Of a stretch of DNA of 37,874 bases, positions 8,217-14,856 are shown one piece after another. Where the stretch lies: assembly GCA_910577605.1 (NCBI GenBank), contig CAJTON010000005.1:1-37874 (forward strand), read 5' to 3'. The notes under the pieces were generated by a model. It was not told the DNA's origin, made no database searches, and saw only the letters and a list, made by a program, of their open reading frames with translations. Source of the DNA: an uncultured Butyrivibrio sp. (lineage in GTDB: Bacteria > Bacillota > Clostridia > Lachnospirales > Lachnospiraceae). A program made the position numbers and the translations under genes. The stretch's first letter is position 1, and each line of letters begins with the position of its first letter.

Positions 8217-8245
8217 ATACTACCACTTATTTCCTAGTAAGTCAA
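8217..8245 (-). promoter_or_regulatory. sigma-A promoter of metY-cysK
   Basis: Minus-strand TTGACT (8240-8245), 17-base spacer, TAGTAT (8217-8222). The start would be near 8210, giving a leader of about 70 bases. Confidence 0.75.
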
Positions 8246-8251
8246 TGGGAA
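8231..8251. promoter_or_regulatory. TTCC-N13-GGAA dyad, candidate Rrf2-family operator
   Basis: A TTCC-N13-GGAA dyad spans the -35 box of the metY promoter. The same architecture, with TTGAC inside and CTAGGA at the right arm (minus-strand reading), lies on the -35 of nifS at 11737-11755. A second GGAAT-N7-ATTCC dyad lies immediately beside it at 8248-8264. Confidence 0.5.
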
Positions 8252-8273
8252 TTTGTGATATTCCTAAAATATT

Positions 8274-8885
8274 TTATTCCGTATAGTCCGCCGTCTCCCT
8301 GACCGCAATTTCAAGCGCCTTGACAACGCTCTCAATATCCATTGCCGGCTGCTCCTTTACGCGGCCGCCCTGCTCCGTAATACGCGGCACATGGATAAAG
8401 CCTGCACGGACGGGAAGAGAATTAACGGAAATATAATGCAAAGCCCCGTAAAAAAGCTGATTGCAGACGTATGTTCCCGCCGTATCGGAGATTTGGGCGG
8501 CAATCCCCGCGCCGCATATCGCGTTCACTATTCTTTTAACGGGAACGGTGGCAAAGTACGCCGCCGGAGCGTCCGGCACGATTGGAACGTCCACGGGCTT
8601 CACGCCCTCGTTGTCCTCTATCCTCGCGTCAATAATATTTACGGCTATACGCTCGACTGTGACCGCCGCCCTGTCCGCCGCCTGACCTACGCATAAGACC
8701 GCGTCCGGCGCGTGTTCTTTTATCGCCTCCGTCAAAAGACTTACCGACCTTCCGAACACGGTGGGAAGCTTTATTTTTATAAGATCCGCGGTTTCTTTAG
8801 GCACAAAAAGCGCGTCAAGTGCCTCGGACGACGAATTAATATTATCTTCGCCGAAAGCGTCAAACGCCGTCATAAGTATTTTCAT
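8274..8885 (-). CDS. pcp: pyroglutamyl-peptidase I
   Basis: Cytoplasmic cysteine peptidase that removes N-terminal pyroglutamate. It has 203 residues, slightly under the usual 215. The N-terminal M-T-A-F-D-A-F-G motif, Glu79 in V-E-R-I-A-V-N, Cys141 in G-T-Y-V-C-N-Q-L-F-Y and His165 in F-I-H-V-P-R form the known E-C-H triad with normal spacing. An AAGGGGG site precedes the start. It follows mnmA by 13 bases, so it is probably the last gene of the nifS-iscU-mnmA transcript, an unusual partner for a peptidase. Confidence 0.93.
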   Translation of the reverse strand: MKILMTAFDAFGEDNINSSSEALDALFVPKETADLIKIKLPTVFGRSVSLLTEAIKEHAPDAVLCVGQAADRAAVTVERIAVNIIDARIEDNEGVKPVDVPIVPDAPAAYFATVPVKRIVNAICGAGIAAQISDTAGTYVCNQLFYGALHYISVNSLPVRAGFIHVPRITEQGGRVKEQPAMDIESVVKALEIAVRETADYTE

Positions 8886-8898
8886 TAAAATCCCCCTT

Positions 8899-9972
8899 TT
8901 ATCCGATCACGCCTCCGCACAGTATACAGCCGCCGTCGTAAAATACCGCCGCCTGTCCCGGCGTCGCCGCCCTCTGCGGCTCATCAAATTCCGCGACAAG
9001 CCCGTTCTCCGTCGGTCTGATAACGCATTCCGCCTCACTCTGTGAATAACGCAGCTTTCCGGTCACGCGCCGTTCCCCTTCAAGTCCCGGACACGACATA
9101 TAATTAACTGCGGACACGCTTACGCGGCTTGTCATAAGCTCCTTTGCAGTGCCTAACACGACAGTATTTTCCTTCGGGTCGATCCGCAGCACAAAACGCG
9201 GCTCGCCGAAGGCGATTCCGAGCCCTTTTCGCTGTCCCACCGTGTAATGCGCGATTCCCTTGTGCTGTCCGAGAATATTTCCGTCCTTATCCGTAAAAAA
9301 ACCGGGAACGCTTTTTTGCCCCGTATACTCCTCAATAAACGCGGCGTAGTTTCCGTCGGGTATAAAACATATGTCCTGACTGTCCTTTTTGGTGGCGACG
9401 GGAAGCCCCGCCTCTAGAGCCAAGCGGCGCACCTCGTCCTTCGTAAGCTCTCCAAGCGGAAAAATCGTATGCGCAAGCTCCTCCTGCGTAAGCGCGTAGA
9501 GAACATACGACTGATCCTTTCCCGCAGCTTCTGATTTTGCCACGCTTAAACGCCCGTTTTGCAGGCTTACTATACGCCCGTAATGCCCTGTCGCAATGCA
9601 GTCCGCCCCGATTTCTTCGGCCCGGCGCAAAAGAGCCTCCCATTTGATGTACCGGTTGCATGCGATACAGGGATTAGGCGTCCTGCCCTCACTGTATTCC
9701 CTGATAAAATAATCCGTCACGCTTTGCCGAAATTCCCTGCGAAAATTAATCACATAATGGGGGATCCCTATCATATCCGCCACACGACGGGCGTCCTCCA
9801 CCGCAGAAAGCCCGCAGCAGCCCCCGTTCTCGGCGCTCTGCTCAAAACTTTCCTCCTGCCATATCTGCATGGTAACGCCCGTTACGTCATACCCCTGTTC
9901 CTTTAAAATAAGGGCTGCCACGGAGGAATCAACTCCTCCGGACATCCCTATGACAACCTTGCCTCTATTCAT
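8899..9972 (-). CDS. mnmA: tRNA-specific 2-thiouridylase
   Basis: Makes the 2-thiouridine at wobble position 34 of Lys, Glu and Gln tRNAs, taking sulfur from the cysteine desulfurase encoded two genes upstream. It has 357 residues. The PP-loop SGGVDS is at 11-16, and the catalytic cysteines correspond to C102 (in T-P-N-P-C-I-A-C-N) and C202 (in D-S-Q-D-I-C-F-I), matching the E. coli pair. I start at ATG 9972, which shares one base with the iscU stop (TGATG); the frame is open further upstream but lies inside iscU. Confidence 0.96.
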   Translation of the reverse strand: MNRGKVVIGMSGGVDSSVAALILKEQGYDVTGVTMQIWQEESFEQSAENGGCCGLSAVEDARRVADMIGIPHYVINFRREFRQSVTDYFIREYSEGRTPNPCIACNRYIKWEALLRRAEEIGADCIATGHYGRIVSLQNGRLSVAKSEAAGKDQSYVLYALTQEELAHTIFPLGELTKDEVRRLALEAGLPVATKKDSQDICFIPDGNYAAFIEEYTGQKSVPGFFTDKDGNILGQHKGIAHYTVGQRKGLGIAFGEPRFVLRIDPKENTVVLGTAKELMTSRVSVSAVNYMSCPGLEGERRVTGKLRYSQSEAECVIRPTENGLVAEFDEPQRAATPGQAAVFYDGGCILCGGVIG

Positions 9973-10415
9973 CAGTATTCTTCCTCCGGCGCTTCTTCCT
10001 TTTCGCCGATGTCGTTTACGGGCTTTTCCAAGCCCTCGATCTCTATGCCGTGCTTTTCCGCGTAATCCCAAAGCGCCGCGTGTATCGCTTCCTCCGCAAG
10101 CAGTGAGCAGTGCACCTTGACCGGAGGCAGTCCGTCAAGCGCCTCCATTACCGCCTTGTTCGTGACCTGCAAGGCCTCGTTTACCGTCTTGCCCTTTACA
10201 AGCTCCGTAGCCATGCTGCTCGTCGCAACAGCCGCTCCGCAGCCAAAGGTCTTGAATTTCACATCGCGTATGATCTGATTCTCGTCGATATCGAGATACA
10301 TTCTCATTATATCTCCGCATTTGGCGTTTCCTACCGTGCCCACACCCGACGCGTTTTCTATCTCACCCACATTCCTTGGGTGGTTAAAATGATCCATTAC
10401 TTTTTCACTGTACAT
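9972..10415 (-). CDS. iscU: Fe-S cluster assembly scaffold IscU/NifU
   Basis: Scaffold on which [2Fe-2S] clusters are built from sulfur delivered by NifS/IscS. It has 147 residues. The three ligand cysteines are present: C33 (G-N-A-K-C-G-D), C59 (T-F-G-C-G-A-A-V-A) and C103 (V-H-C-S-L-L-A), with the partner Asp after C33. The final 20 residues are acidic and not part of the fold. A GGAGGAATACGGAT leader precedes ATG. It lies 53 bases behind nifS and overlaps mnmA by one base. The domain is IscU/NifU-N only; no C-terminal Nfu domain is present. Confidence 0.94.
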   Translation of the reverse strand: MYSEKVMDHFNHPRNVGEIENASGVGTVGNAKCGDIMRMYLDIDENQIIRDVKFKTFGCGAAVATSSMATELVKGKTVNEALQVTNKAVMEALDGLPPVKVHCSLLAEEAIHAALWDYAEKHGIEIEGLEKPVNDIGEKEEAPEEEY

Positions 10416-10468
10416 ATCCGTATTCCTCCATAAATATTCCCCGATAAGCCTTCCTTAATAAAAGTCCC

Positions 10469-11680
10469 TTAATTATTTCCCGGGAAAAGCCTTTCGTCCG
10501 CCGCGGGCTTGCCGGCAATAAAATCCTCATAAAGAGGGGACATGCTCCGCAGATATCCGATTATCTCAACCAGCTTATCCGCCGTAAAATCTATATCCTC
10601 CATAGTTGTTTTCTCGGAAAGAGTTATCCTGAGAGAACCATGCGCGATCTCATGCGGAAGCCCTATCGCAAGAAGCACATGCGAAGGATCGAGCGAGCCT
10701 GAAGTACACGCCGAACCGCTTGAAGCGCATATTCCGTTCTGGTCAAGCTTGATAAGCATCGACTCTCCCTCTATGAATCTGAAACAGAAATTAGCGTTGT
10801 TGGGAAGGCGCTTTACGGGGTCGCCGTTAAGCCTTGAATAGGGAATTTCCTTAAGCACCCTGTCGATAAGATGGTCCCTGAGTTTTGTCTCGTATTCCAT
10901 TCTTTTATCCATCTCGGACACCGCAAGCTCTGCCGCCTTGCCGAAGCCGACAATTCCCGGAACATTGTGAGTTCCCGCGCGTCTGCTTCGCTCCTGCGCG
11001 CCACCGTGTACAAAAGAGCGTATTTTTATGCCCTTGCGTATATAAAGAAAGCCGATTCCCTTGGGACCGTTTACCTTATGACCGCTGGCGCTCAGCATAT
11101 CGATATTCTGACTGTCCACGTCAATAGGAATATGTCCATATGCCTGAACAGCGTCCGTATGGAACAAAACTCCGGCTTCCTTCGCTATCCTTCCGAGTTC
11201 CTCTATCGGTTCAATAGTTCCTATCTCGTTGTTGGCAGCCATGACCGTTACAAGTATCGTGTCCGGCCGCAGCGCCGCCTTAAGCGTTTCGGGCTGTACG
11301 ATACCGTTTTCGTCCACGTCCAGATATGTCACCTCAAATCCGTGATTTTCAAGCCACTGACAGGTATGCAGGACAGCGTGATGCTCTATTTTGCTGGTGA
11401 TTATATGTCTTCCCTTCGACGCGTACGCCTCGGCAGCCGCCTTTATAGCCCAGTTGTCCGATTCGCTTCCGCCGGCGGTAAAATATATCTCGGACTTGTC
11501 CGCCCCTATCGAGTCGGCGATTATCGACCTCGCCGCATCGACCGCTTTTCCGGCTTCTCCCGCAAACGAGTATATGCTCGACGGATTCCCGTAATATTCT
11601 GTAAAAAACGGCGTCATAGCCTCAAGCACTTCGGGATAGACCTGAGTAGTCGCCGCGTTATCCAGATAAATCGTTTTCAT
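10469..11680 (-). CDS. nifS: cysteine desulfurase (NifS/IscS family)
   Basis: PLP enzyme that converts cysteine to alanine and a protein-bound persulfide, feeding IscU and MnmA encoded downstream. It has 403 residues. The PLP lysine is K202 in S-A-S-G-H-K-V-N-G-P-K-G, and the persulfide-carrying C325 lies in the flexible loop S-S-G-S-A-C-T-S-G-S, a class I (NifS/IscS) signature. The promoter is at 11721-11748 and the start has an AGAAGGAAG ribosome site. The leading enzyme of a nifS-iscU-mnmA-pcp operon; rrf2 lies immediately upstream on the same strand. Confidence 0.96.
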   Translation of the reverse strand: MKTIYLDNAATTQVYPEVLEAMTPFFTEYYGNPSSIYSFAGEAGKAVDAARSIIADSIGADKSEIYFTAGGSESDNWAIKAAAEAYASKGRHIITSKIEHHAVLHTCQWLENHGFEVTYLDVDENGIVQPETLKAALRPDTILVTVMAANNEIGTIEPIEELGRIAKEAGVLFHTDAVQAYGHIPIDVDSQNIDMLSASGHKVNGPKGIGFLYIRKGIKIRSFVHGGAQERSRRAGTHNVPGIVGFGKAAELAVSEMDKRMEYETKLRDHLIDRVLKEIPYSRLNGDPVKRLPNNANFCFRFIEGESMLIKLDQNGICASSGSACTSGSLDPSHVLLAIGLPHEIAHGSLRITLSEKTTMEDIDFTADKLVEIIGYLRSMSPLYEDFIAGKPAADERLFPGNN

Positions 11681-11720
11681 ACAGCACTTCCTTCTTAATA
11701 TTGTTTATCTTTTCCAGATA

Positions 11721-11748
11721 AGTATATCACATATTCTCCTAGTGTCAA
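11721..11748 (-). promoter_or_regulatory. sigma-A promoter of nifS operon
   Basis: Minus strand TTGACA (11743-11748), 16-base spacer, TATACT (11721-11726), about 40 bases before nifS. It separates the nifS operon from the degV-rrf2 transcript. Confidence 0.75.
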
Positions 11749-11755
11749 GGTAGGA
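11737..11755. promoter_or_regulatory. TCC-N13-GGA dyad, candidate Rrf2-family operator
   Basis: TCC (11737-11739), 13 bases, GGA (11753-11755) cover the nifS -35 box. On the minus strand it reads TTCC...TTGAC..CTAGGA.AATA.GTG, closely matching the metY site at 8231-8251. The adjacent gene encodes an Rrf2-family regulator. Confidence 0.5.
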
Positions 11756-11773
11756 AATAAAAACTCCCGTCCG

Positions 11774-12217
11774 TCACAAATGCTCTGAACCGCCCTCTCC
11801 CGAAGCAGCCTTCTGCCACCCGACAAGGTCGGCAAGCGTTATATTATCCACCACCCCGTTTATGGCTCTGCCTAGTCTCGCCCATAGCTCCGAAGTCGCG
11901 CAGTTGTCTATTTTATCGCACGGCGACGGACACTCGTCCACGCAAGGGACGGGCGCAAGCGAGCCTTCCGTCAGGCGCAGTATCATTCCCGCCGTGTATT
12001 CCTCCGGTTTCAAGGCGAGAGTGTAGCCGCCCTGAGCGCCCCTTACGCTTCTGACAAAGCCTGCCGAATTAAGCGCAGAAATTATCTGTTCAAGATATTT
12101 ATCCGAAATATCCTGCCTTTTCGCTATATCTTTTATACTTACGGGACGTTCAGTTCCGTTGATTGCGATATCAATCATAAGCCTTAAGGCATAGCGCCCT
12201 CTGGTCGATATCTTCAT
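11774..12217 (-). CDS. Rrf2-family regulator, IscR-like
   Basis: DNA-binding protein of 147 residues with the Rrf2 winged helix at the N-terminus (M-K-I-S-T-R-G-R-Y-A-L-R, then S-I-K-D-I-A-K-R-Q-D-I-S-D-K-Y-L-E-Q and R-G-A-Q-G-G-Y). Four cysteines, C92, C96, C100 and C106, sit where IscR binds its [2Fe-2S] cluster; B. subtilis CymR lacks these. It lies beside nifS-mnmA, as cymR does in B. subtilis, so it may be an Fe-S-sensing regulator of Fe-S assembly and cysteine metabolism (inference). GGGAGG precedes ATG 12217. It lies 18 bases behind degV and is probably transcribed with it. Confidence 0.88.
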   Translation of the reverse strand: MKISTRGRYALRLMIDIAINGTERPVSIKDIAKRQDISDKYLEQIISALNSAGFVRSVRGAQGGYTLALKPEEYTAGMILRLTEGSLAPVPCVDECPSPCDKIDNCATSELWARLGRAINGVVDNITLADLVGWQKAASGEGGSEHL

Positions 12218-12235
12218 TGATCGCCCTCCCGAAAG

Positions 12236-13105
12236 CTATTTCGCCATTCTGCATCCCGCGACAGCCAGCGCGCCCGGTCCTATATGGCAGGCAATGCTTA
12301 AAGACAAAGGTCTTACCCTTATATCCCTGTCGGGAAACGCTTCCTTTACCTCGTCCACCCAGCTTTGCAGAGTCTCGTCGTCTACGCTGCTGTAAGCGAT
12401 GGCAAGCTTGAATTCGCCTTTCTCATCAAGCTCGGTAAAACGTTTCTTCAGATCCTTTTTTATCGCGTCGATCATTACATGGCGCGCCTTCTTCATTCCG
12501 CGCTCCTTGGCGTAAGCGTCCAGCTTCTCGCCCTGGATCGTGAGTACGGGTTTAAGGTTAAGCACCGTTCCGATCGCCGCTGCCGCAGCCGTCACACGCC
12601 CGCCCTTTTTAAGATAGGAAAGCGTATCGACGGCTATGTAGATGCTTGCGTCGTATGCCTCCTTCTCAAGCCGCTCTTTTACCTCCTTCGCGCTCATTCC
12701 CTGAGCGGCGTATATCGCGGCGTCATAAACGGACTGTTCCATGGTTATCGAAATCCTGTGATTGTCCGCCACCTGCACCTTGCCGTCAAACTCCTCGGCA
12801 AAGACCTTCGCGCTGTTGCAGGATTCGCTTAGTCCGCTTGACATGGGTATATACACTATTTCGTCGTACCCGTCCTCAAGTATTTTATTCCACATATCTA
12901 TAACATCACCCGGCGAAGGCTGCGAAGTCGAAACCTCCGCTCCCTCGTCAAGAAACCGGTAAAATTGTTCAAATGTCATGTCTTTTCCGTGGAAACGCAG
13001 TTCACCGTTAATAAAAAACGGCATTTTCATCATAAAAATTCCGCGCTCTGCGGCCTCCTCCATCGGAATTCCGCTGTTTTCATCCGTCATTATGGCTGTT
13101 CTCAT
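12236..13105 (-). CDS. DegV family fatty-acid-binding protein
   Basis: EDD-fold lipid-binding protein of 289 residues, normal for DegV/FakB. The fatty-acid contact motif S-T-S-Q-P-S-P-G is at 59-66, the second loop M-S-S-G-L-S-E-S at 88-95, and the D-T-L-S-Y-L-K-K-G-G-R family signature lies near 165. FakB proteins present fatty acids to the kinase FakA; no fakA is in the window. ATG 13105 is chosen because GGGAGG sits six bases upstream; an earlier in-frame ATG at 13132 lacks one. It is divergent from a tetR gene that is the obvious candidate regulator. Confidence 0.92.
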   Translation of the reverse strand: MRTAIMTDENSGIPMEEAAERGIFMMKMPFFINGELRFHGKDMTFEQFYRFLDEGAEVSTSQPSPGDVIDMWNKILEDGYDEIVYIPMSSGLSESCNSAKVFAEEFDGKVQVADNHRISITMEQSVYDAAIYAAQGMSAKEVKERLEKEAYDASIYIAVDTLSYLKKGGRVTAAAAAIGTVLNLKPVLTIQGEKLDAYAKERGMKKARHVMIDAIKKDLKKRFTELDEKGEFKLAIAYSSVDDETLQSWVDEVKEAFPDRDIRVRPLSLSIACHIGPGALAVAGCRMAK

Positions 13106-13137
13106 AATTAACCTCCCGATTTTTATGTACATTTCTG

Positions 13138-13180
13138 CACTTTACATCTTGACTGTTATTTAGACAAATATTAAAATAAA
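13138..13180 (-). promoter_or_regulatory. promoter of degV-rrf2
   Basis: On the minus strand, TTGTCT in the divergent spacer is followed by a 17-base spacer and TAAAGT, about 35 bases before degV. The TTGTCT hexamer is an inverted copy of the -35 box of tetR. Confidence 0.55.
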
Positions 13181-13204
13181 AATCAGAGAAAGGCAACTAC
13201 AATT

Positions 13205-13232
13205 TTGTCTTAATTGTTTAATTAATTATACA
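13205..13232 (+). promoter_or_regulatory. promoter of tetR
   Basis: Plus-strand TTGTCT (13205-13210), 16-base spacer, TATACA (13227-13232), 24 bases before the tetR ATG. Confidence 0.6.
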
Positions 13233-13256
13233 ACTGTAAATTAAAAGTGAGAAATT

Positions 13257-13835
13257 ATGGAAGACAAACGTATCAGGAAAACAAAAAAATATCTCAAGGA
13301 CACGCTCATTAAACTTCTCGACGAAGAGACCTTCGAGCAGATCACCGTGACGCAGCTTTGCGAAAACGCGGATATAAGCAGGATCACCTTCTATTCACAC
13401 TACGCGGACAAATACGACCTGCTTGAGGATATTTTTCACGATATGATAGAGCTTGGCACCGAGGGCTATCTGCAAAGGGAAGCAAAGCTGAACAAAGACG
13501 GCAATATCGTCAAGGGCTTTACGAACGTGATGGACAGCATCCTTGATCTGTTCTACACTCATTATGACTTTTTCAAGCATACCGATCCCAACCAGAACCC
13601 TTATCTCGCGTTCTCCTTTTATAACCATGTGCTTGACACGGTGGCTCACCATACCAACAAGGAAAGCAGCCGTCACCAGCTCAAGTACAGCACCGGACAG
13701 ATAACAGGCTTTCTCTGCTACGGGCTTCTCGGCTTCATAAACGAAAGCCGCAGCGAAACCTACGATATAGAAAAGGTAAAGAACGATTCGCACGCCCTTT
13801 TAGTTGATCTGCTGCAAAGCGGCATTCTTTTCTGA
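13257..13835 (+). CDS. TetR/AcrR-family regulator
   Basis: Regulator of 192 residues. The N-terminal helix-turn-helix is clear (K-Y-L-K-D-T-L-I-K-L-L, then I-T-V-T-Q-L-C-E-N-A-D-I-S-R-I-T-F-Y-S-H-Y-A-D-K-Y-D-L-L around residues 27-58). The C-terminal sensing half resembles the DhaS-like TetR group found in Firmicutes; ligand unknown. The ribosome site is weak. It is divergent from degV across 151 bases with mirrored promoters, so it may repress both genes; a fatty acid ligand is conceivable but unproved. The 3' end overlaps a convergent small gene by 36 bases. Confidence 0.88.
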   Translation: MEDKRIRKTKKYLKDTLIKLLDEETFEQITVTQLCENADISRITFYSHYADKYDLLEDIFHDMIELGTEGYLQREAKLNKDGNIVKGFTNVMDSILDLFYTHYDFFKHTDPNQNPYLAFSFYNHVLDTVAHHTNKESSRHQLKYSTGQITGFLCYGLLGFINESRSETYDIEKVKNDSHALLVDLLQSGILF

Positions 13836-14051
13836 CGCGCGCTCGGCTATATACGCAAAGACATAACCTACTCCCTTGACCGTACCGAGCATTGTTTTTG
13901 CCTGAGTTTCCTCGTCAAAAGCTCCTGCCTCGACGCAGTATTTCCCGTTCCGGCTGCTTATATTCGTCGGAAGCCCCTTCTGTCTTGCCTCCCTGTTGAC
14001 AAGCTCCGCATTATATTCAATTCCGAAAGAACCGACAATCACATTATACAT
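13800..14051 (-). CDS. small SPOR-like domain protein
   Basis: An 83-residue protein that is essentially a single SPOR-like repeat pair: Y-N-V-I-V-G-S-F at the start, a middle G-K-Y-C-V-E-A-G-A-F, and a tail of the form T-V-K-G-V-G-Y-V-F-A-Y-I. SPOR domains bind denuded peptidoglycan, usually at the C-terminus of larger exported proteins. Here there is no signal peptide or membrane segment, so a cell-wall role is doubtful. No good ribosome site is visible and the end overlaps tetR by 36 bases, so expression is uncertain. The domain pattern is the main reason to accept it. Confidence 0.6.
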   Translation of the reverse strand: MYNVIVGSFGIEYNAELVNREARQKGLPTNISSRNGKYCVEAGAFDEETQAKTMLGTVKGVGYVFAYIAERASEKNAALQQIN

Positions 14052-14106
14052 AACTCATTTAACCATTCCGGGCGCACCGCCCGCACTAATCCCGTAAAAA
14101 CAGCTA

Positions 14107-14123
14107 CGCATATAGTATATGCG
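14107..14123. promoter_or_regulatory. 17-bp palindrome after the ECF sigma gene
   Basis: A perfect palindrome (8-base arms about one central base) lies 26 bases past the ECF sigma stop. On the minus strand it is followed by TAGCTGTTTTTACG, so it could act as a weak terminator; the minus strand centre also contains TATACT, so it could equally be an operator over a promoter for the SPOR-like gene. Confidence 0.45.
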
Positions 14124-14148
14124 GTTGTTGGCAAAACTTTCATATTTT

Positions 14149-14706
14149 TTAAAGATACACGTCCGCTTTTTCAAGATTCTCACGCAGGCGCAGTTTAAGG
14201 CGCATAAGCGTCATCTTGACTTTGCTTTCCGTAACGTTCATTTCCCTCGCAATCGTTTTTATAGATTCGTCAGCCCAGAACCTGCGCACGAAAATGGCGT
14301 TTTTCTCGGCGTTCAGACCGTCCAGAAAAGCGTTTATAACCTCGCATATGACCATGCTCTCGTTATTTGTCTCCGCAATGTCCACAGACGTTATACTGCA
14401 AAGCATCTCCTCTCTCAAAGGCTCGGTGCGTCCTTTACGCTTTCCGGCATTGTTGTATTTTATACGGCTGACCGCCGCGTTGCGGCTTATTTTGCACAGA
14501 TACGCCATAAGATGCCGCGGTCTTGCCGGCGGAATGCTGTTCCACGCAAAAAGATAGGTATCGTTGACGCATTCCTCAGCGTCCTGCGCGTTGCTCAGTA
14601 TCAGGTACGCGACCCTGAATAAAAATTTACCGTATTTGAGCTGTGTCTCCGCAACCGCGCTCTCCCTCCTTTTCCAATAAAGCTCAACTATTTCCTCGTC
14701 CTCCAT
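14149..14706 (-). CDS. ECF-type RNA polymerase sigma factor
   Basis: Extracytoplasmic-function sigma factor, 185 residues. Region 2 spans about 28-90, with N-A-Q-D-A-E-E-C-V-N-D-T-Y-L-F-A-W-N-S-I-P as the core-binding/-10 part, and region 4 spans about 128-178, with the helix-turn-helix E-S-I-K-T-I-A-R-E-M-N-V-T-E-S-K-V-K-M-T-L-M-R-L. Members of this clostridial group are usually followed by a membrane anti-sigma gene; here the next gene is a soluble SPOR-like protein, so no anti-sigma is evident. GGAGGAG lies seven bases before ATG. It is divergent from the methionine aminopeptidase gene. Confidence 0.9.
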   Translation of the reverse strand: MEDEEIVELYWKRRESAVAETQLKYGKFLFRVAYLILSNAQDAEECVNDTYLFAWNSIPPARPRHLMAYLCKISRNAAVSRIKYNNAGKRKGRTEPLREEMLCSITSVDIAETNNESMVICEVINAFLDGLNAEKNAIFVRRFWADESIKTIAREMNVTESKVKMTLMRLKLRLRENLEKADVYL

Positions 14707-14817
14707 CTGCGGCTCCTCCGTTTTGCTGGATTCGTCCCCTCCACAGTAATAGAGAGATTTTTTCGCGTGAAGTCACACTTTCGGTCAAAAAAATATTTTT
14801 TTACTCAAAAAATATGG

Positions 14818-14823
14818 TATACT
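14818..14823 (+). promoter_or_regulatory. -10 box of map
   Basis: TATACT lies 33 bases before the map start; the upstream -35 region is only a T-rich stretch, so the promoter is partly supported. Confidence 0.4.
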
Positions 14824-14856
14824 AAACTCAATAATACCGAAGTAAGGAATTTGATT

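Noticed and set aside
10871..11698. A 275-codon plus-strand frame opposite nifS
   Set aside because: nifS is intact and certain on the other strand; the frame has no start signal.
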